From the NCBI GenBank assembly GCA_963746155.1, contig CAVVAB010000001.1, forward strand, positions 62,001 to 126,000: DNA of 64,000 bases. Reading direction: 5' to 3'. Both the position numbers and the translations under genes were made by a program. The DNA is from AC-32 sp963746155. Lineage in GTDB: Bacteria; Actinomycetota; Thermoleophilia; Gaiellales; Gaiellaceae. How positions within the stretch are numbered: the first letter of the stretch is position 1; the number at the start of each line of letters is the position of its first letter. The notes under the pieces are model-generated. The model saw only the letters and a program-made list of their open reading frames with translations. It had not been told where the DNA came from and did not search any database. Below are positions 54,371 to 63,008 of the stretch, piece by piece.

Positions 54371-54649
54371 ATGCGTGAGCCGTCTCGGGAAGACGTCGAC
54401 GCGCTCGTCGGCCCGGCGACGCCGCACTTCGCGTACCAGCTCCGCGCGCGCGTGCGCGAGCTCGTGGACGGGTTGCCCGACGACCACGAGGTGCGCCGCT
54501 ACGCCGAGGAGAAGATGGCTCTGCTCGACCGCCTCGGGCACGCGTCCTCGAAGGCGGACGAGGGGCCGCGCATCCCGCGCGAAGGGCCCGGGTGGAAGGA
54601 GATCCCGAGCTCGGCGCCCGCGGACGACCCGCTCCCGTCGCGGCAATGA
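54371..54649 (+). CDS. Small conserved-type protein, unknown
   Basis: 92 residues starting MREPSREDVDALVGPATPHF. The middle is helical (AYQLRARVRELVDGLPDDHE, VRRYAEEKMALLDRLG) and the C-terminus is Pro-rich and polar. Its stop overlaps the fabL ATG (ATGA), which shows it is translated with fabL. No family recognised. Confidence 0.65.
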   Translation: MREPSREDVDALVGPATPHFAYQLRARVRELVDGLPDDHEVRRYAEEKMALLDRLGHASSKADEGPRIPREGPGWKEIPSSAPADDPLPSRQ

Positions 54650-55383
54650 GATTCGAAGACGCCTCCGTGCTCGTCACGGGAGGCTCGCGGGGAATCGGGA
54701 AAACGACCGCGCTCCGGTTCGCCGAGCTCGGAGCCAAGCGGGTCGCGATCGGCTACCTGCGGAACGACCGGGCCGCGGAGGAGGCCGCGGACGAGCTGCG
54801 TGCCGCCGGCGCCGAGCCACTCCTGCTCCGGGGCAACGTCGCCTCGGACCGCGTCGTGCAGGAGGCGGCCGAGCTCGGGCCGTTCGACGCCGTCGTCCAC
54901 AACGCGGCGACGGGCGTGATCGAGCCCGCGCTCGAGACGAAGGACAAGCACTGGGACTGGACGCTGAACGCGAACGCGCGGGCGATGCTCTCGCTCGCAC
55001 GGGCGCTCGCGCCGTCGATGCCCGAGGGCTCCTCGTTCGTCGGGATCTCGAGCCTCGGCTCGATCCGCGTGCTCGAGAACTACGTCCTCGTCGGCGTCTC
55101 CAAGGCGGCGCTCGAGGCGGTCGTCCGGTACCTCGCGGTCGAGCTCGCCCCGCGCGGGATCCGGGTGAACGCCGTCTCGGGCGGGGTTGTCGAGACCGGC
55201 GCGCTCGACCACTTCCCGAACCGCGAGCAGATGATCTCGGAGAGCCTGGAGCGCACGCCCGCGGGGCGGCTGGTCGAGCCGCGCGACATTGCCGACGCCG
55301 TCTGCTTCCTCTGCTCGGACGGCGCCGAGATGGTGCGCGGGCAGACGCTGATCGTCGACGGCGGCTTCTCGCTGCTCGCCTGA
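54646..55383 (+). CDS. fabL: Enoyl-[acyl-carrier-protein] reductase III (FabL-type SDR)
   Basis: A 245-residue short-chain dehydrogenase closely matching Bacillus FabL along its length: VLVTGGSRGIGKTTALRFAE (NADPH site), VHNAATGVIEPALE, KHWDWTLNANARAMLSLARA, ISSLGSIRVLENYVLVGVSK (Tyr and Lys catalytic spacing), VNAVSGGVVETGALDHFPNR and MVRGQTLIVDGGFSLL. It would reduce the enoyl-ACP double bond in fatty-acid elongation. A methyltransferase gene overlaps its stop. Confidence 0.85.
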   Translation: MRFEDASVLVTGGSRGIGKTTALRFAELGAKRVAIGYLRNDRAAEEAADELRAAGAEPLLLRGNVASDRVVQEAAELGPFDAVVHNAATGVIEPALETKDKHWDWTLNANARAMLSLARALAPSMPEGSSFVGISSLGSIRVLENYVLVGVSKAALEAVVRYLAVELAPRGIRVNAVSGGVVETGALDHFPNREQMISESLERTPAGRLVEPRDIADAVCFLCSDGAEMVRGQTLIVDGGFSLLA

Positions 55384-56009
55384 TGGAGCCGACGGAAGGC
55401 AATCTCCGGGCCTGGGAGGAAGCCCACCGCAGCCTGCGCCGCCGCGGCGGGCGACGCGGCCTGCCGAAGCCGGTGCGGGAGCGGCTGCCCGATCTCGAGG
55501 GCCGCAACGTCCTGCACCTGACCTGCGGCGCCGGGCGCGAGACGGCGGCGCTGATCGGCCTCGGCGCGCAGGTCACCGGGGTCGACGCCTCCGAGGAGGC
55601 GGTGCGCAAGGCGCGGAAGCACCATCCGGACGCGGCGCTCGTCGCGGCCGACGTCGAGGAGCTGCCGGTCGAGCTGCGCCGTGGGCGGTTCGACCTCGTC
55701 TACTCGGCCTGGGGAACCCTCGCGCTCGTGTCGGACCTCTCGCGCTGGGCGGCCGGGGTCGCCTCGGCGCTGCGCGCGGGCGGCGTGCTGCTCGCCTACG
55801 ACGAGCACCCGGTGGCCGCGTGCCTCGACCAGATGCTCCACTGGCACGAGAGCTACTTCAGCGCGTGGCCGGTCGGCGTCGTCGTCGAGGCTGTGCTCGG
55901 CGCCGGGCTGGGGCTCGAACGGCTCGAGGAGCTCCCCGACCCGAACCGCTTTGGCCGCCGCGAGGTGCGCGTGCCAGGCGACCTGATCGTGGTCGCGCGA
56001 CGGCCCTAG
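55383..56009 (+). CDS. SAM-dependent methyltransferase
   Basis: A 208-residue class I methyltransferase. NVLHLTCGAGRETAALIGLG is motif I, VTGVDASEEAVRKARKHHPD motif II and FDLVYSAWGTLALVSDLSRW motif IV. The C-terminal part has LAYDEHPVAACLDQMLHWHE and a Tyr/Phe-rich segment. The substrate is unknown. ATG overlaps the fabL stop (TGATG). It converges with proline dehydrogenase, overlapping by 4 bases. Confidence 0.83.
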   Translation: MEPTEGNLRAWEEAHRSLRRRGGRRGLPKPVRERLPDLEGRNVLHLTCGAGRETAALIGLGAQVTGVDASEEAVRKARKHHPDAALVAADVEELPVELRRGRFDLVYSAWGTLALVSDLSRWAAGVASALRAGGVLLAYDEHPVAACLDQMLHWHESYFSAWPVGVVVEAVLGAGLGLERLEELPDPNRFGRREVRVPGDLIVVARRP

Positions 56010-56927
56010 GCCGAGCCGTTCCACCCCGGCAAGAGGCGGTGGAACGTGTCGGACGCGATGTAGCCGGCGAGCTTCGGGTTCTCCTGGAGCCGCCGCAGCG
56101 AGTAGCCGTACCAGTGGCTCCCGAACGGCGTGTAGATCCGGAGCCGGTGCCCCTCCCGCACGAGCTCGTCCGCGAGCGCGGGCAGAACGCCGAGCAGCAT
56201 CTGCAGCTCGTACTCCTCTCGCCCCAGCCCGCGCTCGACGAAGCCCGAGCGAGCCCGGTCGAGCAGCCAGCGGTCGTGCGTCGCGACCCCGACGTAGCAG
56301 CCGGCGTCCCAGAGGCCTTCCAGGGCCTGCACGTACGCCTCCCGCACCTCGTCGAAGCCCTGGAACGCGACCTCGGCCGGCTCCAGGTAGATGCCCTTGC
56401 AGAGGCGAACGTTCGGCCGCAGCTCGGCGAGGGCGCGCACGTCGTCGGCGGTCCGCCGCAGCCGCGACTGGAGGACGATCCCGACGTTCTCGTGCCCCGC
56501 GGCGCGCAGCTCGCGATAGAGGCGAAGCGTGTCGTCGGTCGTCGACGAGTCCTCCATGTCGATCCGGACGAAGTTGCCCCGCTGCGCCGCGTGCGCGACG
56601 ACGTCCTCGAGGTTCTCGCGGCAGAGGTCGTAGCCGAGCTCGAGCCCGAGCGCCGTCACCTTCACGCTGACGTTCGAGTCGAGCCCCTCGCGGTCGAGCG
56701 CCTCGAACGTCTCGCGGTAGGCGGCCGCGATCGCGCGTGCCTCGTCGGGGTTGGCGATCTCCTCGCCGAGAACGTCGATCGTCGCCAGCTTCCCCTCGGC
56801 GTTGAGACTGGCGAACGACCGCCAGCGCGTCCTCGAGGCGCTCGCCGGCGATGTAGCGCCCTGAGACGCGTCGCACGACGGACTTCGGGACGACCGGGAG
56901 CAGCCGGACGATGGCGCGGTCGAGCAA
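56006..56927 (-). CDS. Proline dehydrogenase (one frame break)
   Basis: About 306 residues oxidising proline to pyrroline-5-carboxylate with FAD. The N-terminus (VVPKSVVRRVSGRYIAGERL) is followed by a break near 56813, then SVKVTALGLELGYDLCRENL, FVRIDMEDSSTTDDTLRLYR, LCKGIYLEPAEVAFQG, VGVATHDRWLLDRA and EYELQMLLGVLPALADELVR, RIYTPFGSHWYGYSLRRL, the barrel motifs of the monofunctional enzyme. The start is a TTG at 56927. The MarR gene ends 12 bases upstream. Confidence 0.9.
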
Positions 56928-56939
56928 GCGCGCGGGATT

Positions 56940-57452
56940 CTACGAGTCGGCCTGCTCGCGGCGCTCGAACTCGAGCATCAGCCGCCGGAGGAGCGTGTTC
57001 AGCTGCCGCTTCTCCTCTTTGGTCAGCGCCGCGGCGACGAACGACTCCTTCGCAGCCTGCGCGCTGACGGACTTCGTCCAGACCTCCTGGCCAGCATCGG
57101 TCAGCTCGACGATCACGCTGCGCCTGTCCTCGGGATCGTGGACGCGGCGCACGAACCCGGCCTCCTCGAGCCGGTCTATGCGATTCGTCATCGCCCCGCT
57201 CGAGAGCTCGGCCCGCTTGCCGAGCTGCCCGATCGAGCGGCGGTGCGGCGGCCCGGAGAGCTGGAGGTTCGTCAGCGCCTTCCACTCGCCCTCGGTGAGG
57301 TCGAACTCGGCGAGCGTCTCGTCGAGCATCCGGCTGAACCGCCTGCGCAGCCCGTTGATCCGGTCGACGATGCCCTCGACCTCGAGGTCGACCCCGGGGA
57401 GATCGTGCTGCTCGATCCAGGCGTCGACGTGGTCGCGCTCGATTTTTGCCAC
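56940..57452 (-). CDS. MarR family transcriptional regulator
   Basis: A 170-residue winged-helix dimer. FDLTEGEWKALTNLQLSGPP, SIGQLGKRAELSSGAMTNRIDRLEEAGFV (recognition helix) and RVHDPEDRRSVIVELTDAG (wing) are canonical. It starts at GTG 57452. Palindromes in the divergent region 57476-57540 are likely its operators. It may control proline dehydrogenase, which follows, and the small gene on the other side. Confidence 0.9.
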   Translation of the reverse strand: MAKIERDHVDAWIEQHDLPGVDLEVEGIVDRINGLRRRFSRMLDETLAEFDLTEGEWKALTNLQLSGPPHRRSIGQLGKRAELSSGAMTNRIDRLEEAGFVRRVHDPEDRRSVIVELTDAGQEVWTKSVSAQAAKESFVAAALTKEEKRQLNTLLRRLMLEFERREQADS

Positions 57453-57475
57453 GCTACGAATTCTCCAACACTATT

Positions 57476-57540
57476 TTCTTGACGTCAAGAAGGTTCAGGT
57501 GTAAGCTCTTGCCTCGAGATCGAGATACTTTACCTCGAGA
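57476..57540. promoter_or_regulatory. MarR-type operator and divergent promoter
   Basis: TTCTTGACGTCAAGAA (57476-57491) is a perfect 16-bp palindrome. It contains TTGACG (57479-57484), which with TAAGCT 17 bases on (57502-57507) forms a plus-strand promoter. A direct repeat CCTCGAGA follows at 57512-57519 and 57533-57540. The surrounding 100 bases are strikingly AT-rich for this window. A repressor bound to the palindrome would cover the -35 box. Confidence 0.6.
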
Positions 57541-57552
57541 GGGGGACGCGAG

Positions 57553-57855
57553 ATGTACGAACAGGAGATCCGCACCGAATACGCCAACACCCGGCTCGCG
57601 CAGCTGCATCGCGACCGGCACGAGCGGACCGTCTCTCGCCGCCATGTGCGCCGTTCGGTCGGGCTCCTGCTCATTCGCGTCGGCTGGCGGCTGGCACCGG
57701 AGCCGGCACCCGTCGGAGGCCCGTCAGCTTTCGCGCATGAAGCCCTGACGGGCAGCAGACACGAGCGCGACCGCCTCTGGGAAGAGGACGCGCATCGCGT
57801 TGCGGAGGGCCAGCGCCTGTTCATCCGCTCCGCCGGTCGCGCTCACCTGCTGTAG
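57553..57855 (+). CDS. Small basic protein divergent from marR, unknown
   Basis: Starts at ATG 57553 after GAGAGGGGG: MYEQEIRTEYANTRLAQLHR, then HERTVSRRHVRRSVGLLLIR. After about residue 55 the open frame runs antisense to the next gene and loses normal codon usage, so the natural end is probably near 57740 in another frame (one extra base would end it ARQLSRMKP at 57748). The promoter upstream overlaps the MarR palindrome, suggesting it is a regulator target. Confidence 0.5.
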   Translation: MYEQEIRTEYANTRLAQLHRDRHERTVSRRHVRRSVGLLLIRVGWRLAPEPAPVGGPSAFAHEALTGSRHERDRLWEEDAHRVAEGQRLFIRSAGRAHLL

Positions 57856-58020
57856 GGCCGCCGCCGTCAGCTCGACGGCAGTGTTCAGGGTGAGCGTCGC
57901 GAACTGCTCGCGCTGGGCCTCCTGCACCGACTCCGCCTGCTGCTCGGCGAACTCGCGCAGGCTGCGCATCAGATCCTCGGGATCGCCCCCGAGCGGAAAG
58001 CCGAAATCGCTTCCTTCCAT
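57724..58020 (-). CDS. Unknown helical protein
   Basis: 98 residues starting MEGSDFGFPLGGDPEDLMRS. It is almost entirely helical (LREFAEQQAESVQEAQREQF, TLTLNTAVELTAAALQQV) with an Ala-rich C-terminal half. Codon usage fits the genome. It ends inside the 3' part of the facing small gene. No family recognised. Confidence 0.6.
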   Translation of the reverse strand: MEGSDFGFPLGGDPEDLMRSLREFAEQQAESVQEAQREQFATLTLNTAVELTAAALQQVSATGGADEQALALRNAMRVLFPEAVALVSAARQGFMRES

Positions 58021-58030
58021 GGCTCGCAGC

Positions 58031-58450
58031 CTAGCGCAGCGGCCGCTTGTAGCGGCGCTCGACGTCGCGCACGAGCTCGTCGACGGTGCCGGTCGCCTGC
58101 TTCATGCCCTCGACGAACGCAGCCCTGTCTTCCGCCGATGCGGCCAGGCTGTCGAGCCCGGTCGGAGTGGCGACCCGCACCTGATCCTCGTCCACCCCGG
58201 AGGCCTCTTCCGCCAGTTCCTGGAGCGCGGCGATCGAGACCGCGTCCCGCACGAGCGACCGGTCGTCCACCGGATTGCCGTCCCCGTCGAGCACGAGCCA
58301 GCTCGTCTCGTCGTCCGCGCGGTAGGCGCAGAGGTAGACGCGGACGCCGCTGCCGGGCTCTGCCGGGATGATCCCCGCGAGCTCCTCGCCCTCACCGCAA
58401 TAGACGACTGCGCTGTCCGCGATCCGCCGAAGCTCCCGGTCCAGCTCCAC
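58031..58450 (-). CDS. Unknown alpha/beta protein
   Basis: 139 residues starting MELDRELRRIADSAVVYCGE. A beta-rich first half (GVRVYLCAYRADDETSWLVL) is followed by helical segments (SIAALQELAEEASGVDEDQV, ELVRDVERRYKRPLR). No membrane segment or motif is seen. It lies 10 bases upstream of the gene at 57724 and is probably co-transcribed with it; divergent from the methyltransferase gene by 23 bases. Confidence 0.6.
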   Translation of the reverse strand: MELDRELRRIADSAVVYCGEGEELAGIIPAEPGSGVRVYLCAYRADDETSWLVLDGDGNPVDDRSLVRDAVSIAALQELAEEASGVDEDQVRVATPTGLDSLAASAEDRAAFVEGMKQATGTVDELVRDVERRYKRPLR

Positions 58451-58473
58451 CTCGCGAGCTTAGACTCCTGAAC

Positions 58474-59187
58474 GTGGCCGAGAGCGTCTCCGACCGGGCA
58501 CGCGGGCTGTTCCGGCCGCTCGGGCCCACGTACGACCGGTACGCGCGGCTGCTTTCGTTCGGCCAGGACCCGCGCTGGCGACAGTTCCTCGTCTCGCGTC
58601 TGCCGGTCGGGCCCGACGACGTCGTGCTCGACGTCGCCACCGGGACCGGGGCGGTCGCCCTCGAGCTCGTCCGCCAGAAGGGGTGCTCGGTGGTCGGGCT
58701 CGACCAGAGCCGCGAGATGCTCGACGAGGCGCGCCGCCGGCTCCTGCTGTCGGCCGAGACGAAACGCGTGCGGCTGGTCGAAGCCCCGGCGCGGGAGCTT
58801 CCGTTCGAGGACGCGACCTTCGACGGGCTGACGGGCGCCTACCTCCTGCGCTACCTGGACGACCTCCCGTCCGACCTGCGCGAGCTCGCCCGGGTGTTGC
58901 GGCCCGGCGCAACGGCGGCGCTGCTCGACTTCGGCGTCCCGCCTGGAGCGCTTCCACGGCAGGCGTGGAACCTCTACGTGGACGTGGGACTGCCCGTGCT
59001 CGGGCGCGCCATCTCGCCCGGCTGGCACGAGGTCGGGCGCTTTCTCGGCGGCAGCATCCGCGACTTCCACAAACGCTGGCCGCTGCCCTCGCTGCTCACC
59101 GCCTTCCGCGAGGCCGGCTTCGACGCGCCGAGCGCCCGCCGCCTCAGCCTCGGCGGCTGCGTGGTCATCTGGGGTCGGCGGCGATGA
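58474..59187 (+). CDS. UbiE/MenG-like methyltransferase
   Basis: A 237-residue class I methyltransferase. FRPLGPTYDRYARLLSFGQD resembles the UbiE/MenG N-terminal region, VVLDVATGTGAVALELVRQK is motif I, VVGLDQSREMLDEARRRLLL motif II, and LPFEDATFDGLTGAYLLRYL motif IV. Quinone methylation is plausible but key UbiE signatures are only partly kept. The next gene, a multi-span membrane protein, overlaps it as ATGA, which suits a lipid or quinone pathway. Confidence 0.78.
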   Translation: MAESVSDRARGLFRPLGPTYDRYARLLSFGQDPRWRQFLVSRLPVGPDDVVLDVATGTGAVALELVRQKGCSVVGLDQSREMLDEARRRLLLSAETKRVRLVEAPARELPFEDATFDGLTGAYLLRYLDDLPSDLRELARVLRPGATAALLDFGVPPGALPRQAWNLYVDVGLPVLGRAISPGWHEVGRFLGGSIRDFHKRWPLPSLLTAFREAGFDAPSARRLSLGGCVVIWGRRR

Positions 59188-59912
59188 CCGAGGCGCGCCC
59201 TGCCTTCTACGCGCTCGCGTCCGGCGGCTGGCGCGACTACGTGACGCTGCTGCACCCGCCGTACACCGCCTGGCACCTCAGCTTCGTCGTGATCGGAGCC
59301 GGGCTCGCCGCCGACTTCAGCTCGGGACGCCTCCTCGCCGCGCTGCTCGCGTTCTTCCTCGCGCTCGGGATCGGAGCGCACGCGCTCGACGAGCTGCACG
59401 GACGGCCGCTCGCCACGCGAATTCCCGACCGCGTGCTGCTCGGCCTGAGCGTCGTCTCGGTCGCTGCTGCCGTCGCGATCGGGATCGCCGGGGCCGTCTC
59501 GTTCGACCTCTGGCTACTCGTGTTCGTCGCGATCGGCGCGCTGCTCGTCCCCGCGTACAGCCTCGAGCTCTTCGGCGGCGCGGTTCACAACGACCTCGGC
59601 TTCGCGCTCGCCTGGGGCGCTTTCCCGCTGCTCACCGGCTACTTCGTCTGCGCGGAGACGATCACGTGGGTGGCGCTTCTCGCGGCCGGGTACGCAACGC
59701 TGACGAGCTACGCCCAGCGCGTTCTCTCGACCACCGTGCGCCACGGCCGGCGACGGGTCGTCGTGATCGCCGGCACGACCGAGCTGCACGACGGGACCCG
59801 CGAGCCGATCACGCCCGACGTTCTCTACGGCAGCCAGGAGACGGCGCTGCAGCTGCTCGCGGCGGCGAACGTCTGTCTCGCCGTCGCGCTGCTCGTGCTC
59901 AGGCTGACGTAG
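59184..59912 (+). CDS. Multi-span membrane protein, possibly UbiA-like
   Basis: 242 residues with about seven to eight membrane segments (LSFVVIGAGLAADF, LLAALLAFFLALGIGAHALD, VLLGLSVVSVAAAVAIGIAG, LWLLVFVAIGALLVPAY, and others). ALDELHGRPLATRIPDRVLL sits where UbiA prenyltransferases carry their first Asp-rich motif, but the NDxxDxxxD pattern is absent. Coupling to a MenG-like methyltransferase hints at prenyl-lipid metabolism. Function unproven. Confidence 0.6.
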   Translation: MTEARPAFYALASGGWRDYVTLLHPPYTAWHLSFVVIGAGLAADFSSGRLLAALLAFFLALGIGAHALDELHGRPLATRIPDRVLLGLSVVSVAAAVAIGIAGAVSFDLWLLVFVAIGALLVPAYSLELFGGAVHNDLGFALAWGAFPLLTGYFVCAETITWVALLAAGYATLTSYAQRVLSTTVRHGRRRVVVIAGTTELHDGTREPITPDVLYGSQETALQLLAAANVCLAVALLVLRLT

Positions 59913-59929
59913 TCCCCTACGATGCCTCC

Positions 59930-61212
59930 GTGCGAGCGGAGGTCGTCGAGATCGTCTTCGCGGGCGCCGTGCTGATCGTCTTCGGGTCGGCCGCGGCCCT
60001 CGCCGCCGACCGGTGCTCACGCAAGGTCATCTGGGCACTCGGCGGCGATCCTGGCCGCCTGTGCCGCGGGCGCCTGGGTCGTGTTTGCATTCGAGCCTCG
60101 GCGCGACGTCGCCCTGGCCGCTGCGGGCCTGACCGTCTGCGCGGCGTTCGAGCTCGGGCTGCTCGCGCTGCAGCGTCTGCTCGAGCGCAACCGCGACACG
60201 GAGCGCCGCCTGGTCGAGGCCGAGGAGCGGCTCGACTCGGTGGTCAGGCACGAGACCGAGACACGCGCTCGCGAGCTCGAGCGAACGCTCGCGATGGCGC
60301 GTGCGGAGTCGCTCTCGAGCCTCGTCGACCAGGAGCGGCGCCTGGCGGAGGAGCGCCGAGCCATGGTCAGCGAGCGCGAGCGCCATGCGGGCGCGGAGCT
60401 GAACGACGCTGCTCACGAAGGTCGAGGAGCGGATCCGCCGCCGCCTGGCCGACTGGAAGGCGGACCTCGAGCGCATCGACAACGCCCTCACGACCCAGCT
60501 CGACGACCTGCGGCCGCGCCAGGAGCAGCTGATCGCCGATGCGGTCTCGCGCCTCGCGCTGGAGACCGAGCGGCTCGACGCCGCCGGCGAGGAGCAGCGG
60601 TCGCGGCTCGAGACCCTCTCCGCCGATTTCGACCGCGCCGCCCGCGAGGCGGCCGAGCGGGCCAGCGGCGAGCTCGAGGCGCACGAGCGGGACCGCCGCC
60701 GCGCCCTCCACGAGGTCGCCGACCGCCTGCGCGACCGCGAGCGCGAGCTGCAGACGCGGATCCAGACCGAGGAGACGGACGCGACCCAGCGGATCCAGGC
60801 CGGCTTCGCGGACGTCGAGCGCCGCCAGCTCGCGCAGCTCAAGCGGATCGTCGAGCGGACCTCCGACAGCTTCTCCGAGGCGGTCGCGAAGCAGTTCGCC
60901 GAGGACATCAAGAACGCACGAGAAGACGCTGCCAAGCGGCTCGGCCGCGAGCTCGACAAGGCGGTCGCCTACTTCGCACGCGAGGCCGAGACCGTGCTCG
61001 CGGAACGGCTCGGCCGGGTCGCCGACGCGGGCGGCCAGCGGCTCGACCACAAGCTCGCGAGGATCAGCTCGTCGCTCGAGCACGAGCAGCGCGAGCTGAC
61101 CGCCGACCTCGAGCGCCGGATCCAGGAGGCCGAAGCCAGGCTCCGCGCGAACGTGCAGGCCCTCCTGAACGAGGCTGAATCCCGCCTGGCTCCAACGTTT
61201 CCGTCCGCCTAA
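59930..61212 (+). CDS. Membrane-anchored long coiled-coil protein (two frame breaks)
   Basis: About 426 residues. Two N-terminal membrane segments (VVEIVFAGAVLIVFGSAAAL; after a break near 60042, DVALAAAGLTVCAAFELGLL) are followed by about 320 residues of heptad-rich coiled coil (RLLERNRDTERRLVEAEERL, LAEERRAMVSERERHAGAEL, and after a break near 60415, VEERIRRRLADWKADLERID). Both breaks are cured by removing one base. It ends RLAPTFPSA and a TAA followed directly by the double-hairpin element. A structural or scaffold role is likely; no enzyme domain seen. Confidence 0.7.
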
Positions 61213-61264
61213 GGCGTCGCTTGCGATGCCGCCGTCAGGACGCCCGGGCTCCGCTCGGGCGTCC
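61213..61264 (+). repeat. Double-hairpin element, single copy
   Basis: Begins on the base after TAA: GGCGTCGC-TT-GCGATGCC (61213-61230), then GGACGCCCG/CGGGCGTCC (61238-61264). The first hairpin and its position match the tandem copies at 10343-10460; the second has a different stem. The following 118 bases up to the next gene are partly A/C-rich with no clear promoter boxes. Confidence 0.6.
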
Positions 61265-61382
61265 GTCTGAACTGACCGGTCGAACGCGACCACGGCGGTT
61301 TCGACCCCGTCTCTAACAACCCCCAAACAAACTTTCCTCCGGCAGGGTTCGTCTTTGAGAGGACGAACTACCCCGGACGCCG

Positions 61383-61580
61383 ATGACACAGATCGCCGAG
61401 ACACCCAGGGACGAACAGGCAAAGGTCGAGAGCTGGCGCTTGCACGTGCTGATGGAGGCGGGCTACCCGCTCCATCTGGCGGAGAAGATCGCCCACTCGC
61501 ACGCCGACCTTCACCACGCCGTCGATCTCGTCGTCGTCCACGGCTGCGAGCCCGAGATCGCGGCCGAGATCCTCCTCTAG
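61383..61580 (+). CDS. Small protein, unknown
   Basis: 65 residues: MTQIAETPRDEQAKVESWRL, then HVLMEAGYPLHLAEKIAHSH and HHAVDLVVVHGCEPEIAAEI. The helical, His-rich middle (HVL, HLAEKIAHSHADLHH) could bind metal or be a UBA-like three-helix unit. It stands alone between the double hairpin and xseA, with ordinary codon usage. No family recognised. Confidence 0.6.
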   Translation: MTQIAETPRDEQAKVESWRLHVLMEAGYPLHLAEKIAHSHADLHHAVDLVVVHGCEPEIAAEILL

Positions 61581-61615
61581 GCAGCCCGCCCACGAGCCGG
61601 TCGCCGGCGCGTGGC

Positions 61616-62775
61616 ATGCTGGCCTCGATGAAGGTCGAGGCCACCGACTACGGCGATCGCCGCGTCTATTCGGTTGGCGCGTTCAACCGCGGGGTGGCGG
61701 CCTGGCTCGGCCGCCTGCCGACGGTGTGGGTCGAGGGCGAGGTGACGGAGCTTCGCCGCCAGGCGCGCTGGGCGAGCGTCTTCTTCACGCTCAAGGACCC
61801 TGCCGACGGCGCGTGCCTCGGGGTCTCGATGCCGCGCGGCCAGTTCGACGCGCTGCGGCTCGACCTCGCGGACGGCGACCGGGTCCACGCGTACGGGCGG
61901 CCCGAGCTCTACGAGGCGAAGGGAGAGTTCCGCCTGCGGGCCCTGTCGCTCGAGCGGTTCGGGCTCGGCGAGCACCTTGCGGCCCTCGAACGGCTGAAGC
62001 AGAAGCTCGCGGCCGAGGGGCTGTTTGCACAGGAGCGCAAGCGCCCGCTCCCGTTTCTCCCGCGCCGCATCGGCCTCGTGACCGGCAAGCGAGGCCGCCG
62101 CGAAACGCGACGTGCTGACGTCGATCCAGGCGCGCTTCCCGCCGGCCTCGGTGCTCGTCGGCGAGACGTACGTCCAGGGACCGCGCGCCGCCGGCGCCGT
62201 GATCGAGACGATGCGCGCGCTCTGGGGACCGCGTCGATGTGATCGTGATCGCCCGCGGGGGCGGCAGCTTCGAGGATCTGCTCCCGTTCAGCGACGAGCG
62301 GCTCGTCCGAACGATCGCGGAGAGCCCGGTTCCGGTGGTGACGGCCGTCGGGCACGAACAGGACACGCCGCTCTGCGACCTCGTCGCCGACGCGCGCGCC
62401 TCGACGCCGAGCCTCGCGGCCCGGCTCGTCGTCCCCGACCTCGCCGAACTGCTGCAACGGCTCGACCGCGAGCGCACCGGGTTGGAACGCGGCGCGCGGA
62501 AGGCCCTCGACCGCGAGCGCCGGCGGCTCGACCAGGCCCACGAGCGGCTCGGCCGGGCCCCGAAGCTCCTGCTCGAGCGGCGGCGGTCGCGCCTGGATCA
62601 GGCGGCGGGCCGGCTCCGCGCCCTCTCGCCGCGCGCGACCCTCGAGCGGGGCTACGCGATCGTCCGCGCCCGCGACCGGATCGTGCGCTCGGGAAGCACG
62701 GTCGCAGCCGGCGAGCGCGTCGACGTCGAGCTGGCCGAAGGCGGCTTCGGCGCACGCGTGGAGGAGACGCGATGA
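61616..62775 (+). CDS. xseA: Exodeoxyribonuclease VII large subunit (two frame breaks)
   Basis: About 382-386 residues. The OB-fold N-terminus (VYSVGAFNRGVAAWLGRLPT, VWVEGEVTELRRQ, ASVFFTLKDPADGACLGVSM) precedes the catalytic domain. Extra bases near 62090 and 62225 split AAAKRDVLTSIQARFPP and VIVIARGGGSFEDLLPFSDE, VVTAVGHEQDTPLCDLVADA. A coiled-coil region and the C-terminal ATLERGYAIVRARDRIV follow. It degrades single-stranded DNA with XseB. ATG at 61616 or 61628. Confidence 0.93.
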
Positions 62776-62999
62776 GCGATACGCCGCAACCCCAGCCGAC
62801 CTTCGAGGAGGCCCAGCGCGAGCTCGAGGAGATCGTCCACCGGCTCGAGAGCGGCGAGGCCCCGCTCGACGAGGCGCTCACGCTCTGGCAGCGGGGAGAG
62901 GAGCTCTACCGTCTCTGCCGAGAGCGCCTCGACGCGGCCGAGGGCAAGATCGAGGAGCTCGCGAGCCGGGTGGAGACCTCGCGCCCCGAAAAGCCATAG
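62772..62999 (+). CDS. xseB: Exodeoxyribonuclease VII small subunit
   Basis: 75 residues with the XseB pattern FEEAQRELEEIVHRLESGEA and PLDEALTLWQRGEELYRLCR. Several copies bind the XseA coiled coil to form the active nuclease. The ATG overlaps the xseA stop (ATGA), as in most genomes. Confidence 0.94.
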   Translation: MSDTPQPQPTFEEAQRELEEIVHRLESGEAPLDEALTLWQRGEELYRLCRERLDAAEGKIEELASRVETSRPEKP

Positions 63000-63008
63000 A
63001 ATCCGAGC

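Noticed and set aside
57724..57855. C-terminal half of the plus-strand small gene at 57553
   Set aside because: After about residue 55 it is antisense to a better-supported minus-strand gene and loses the genome's codon pattern, so it is probably not translated.
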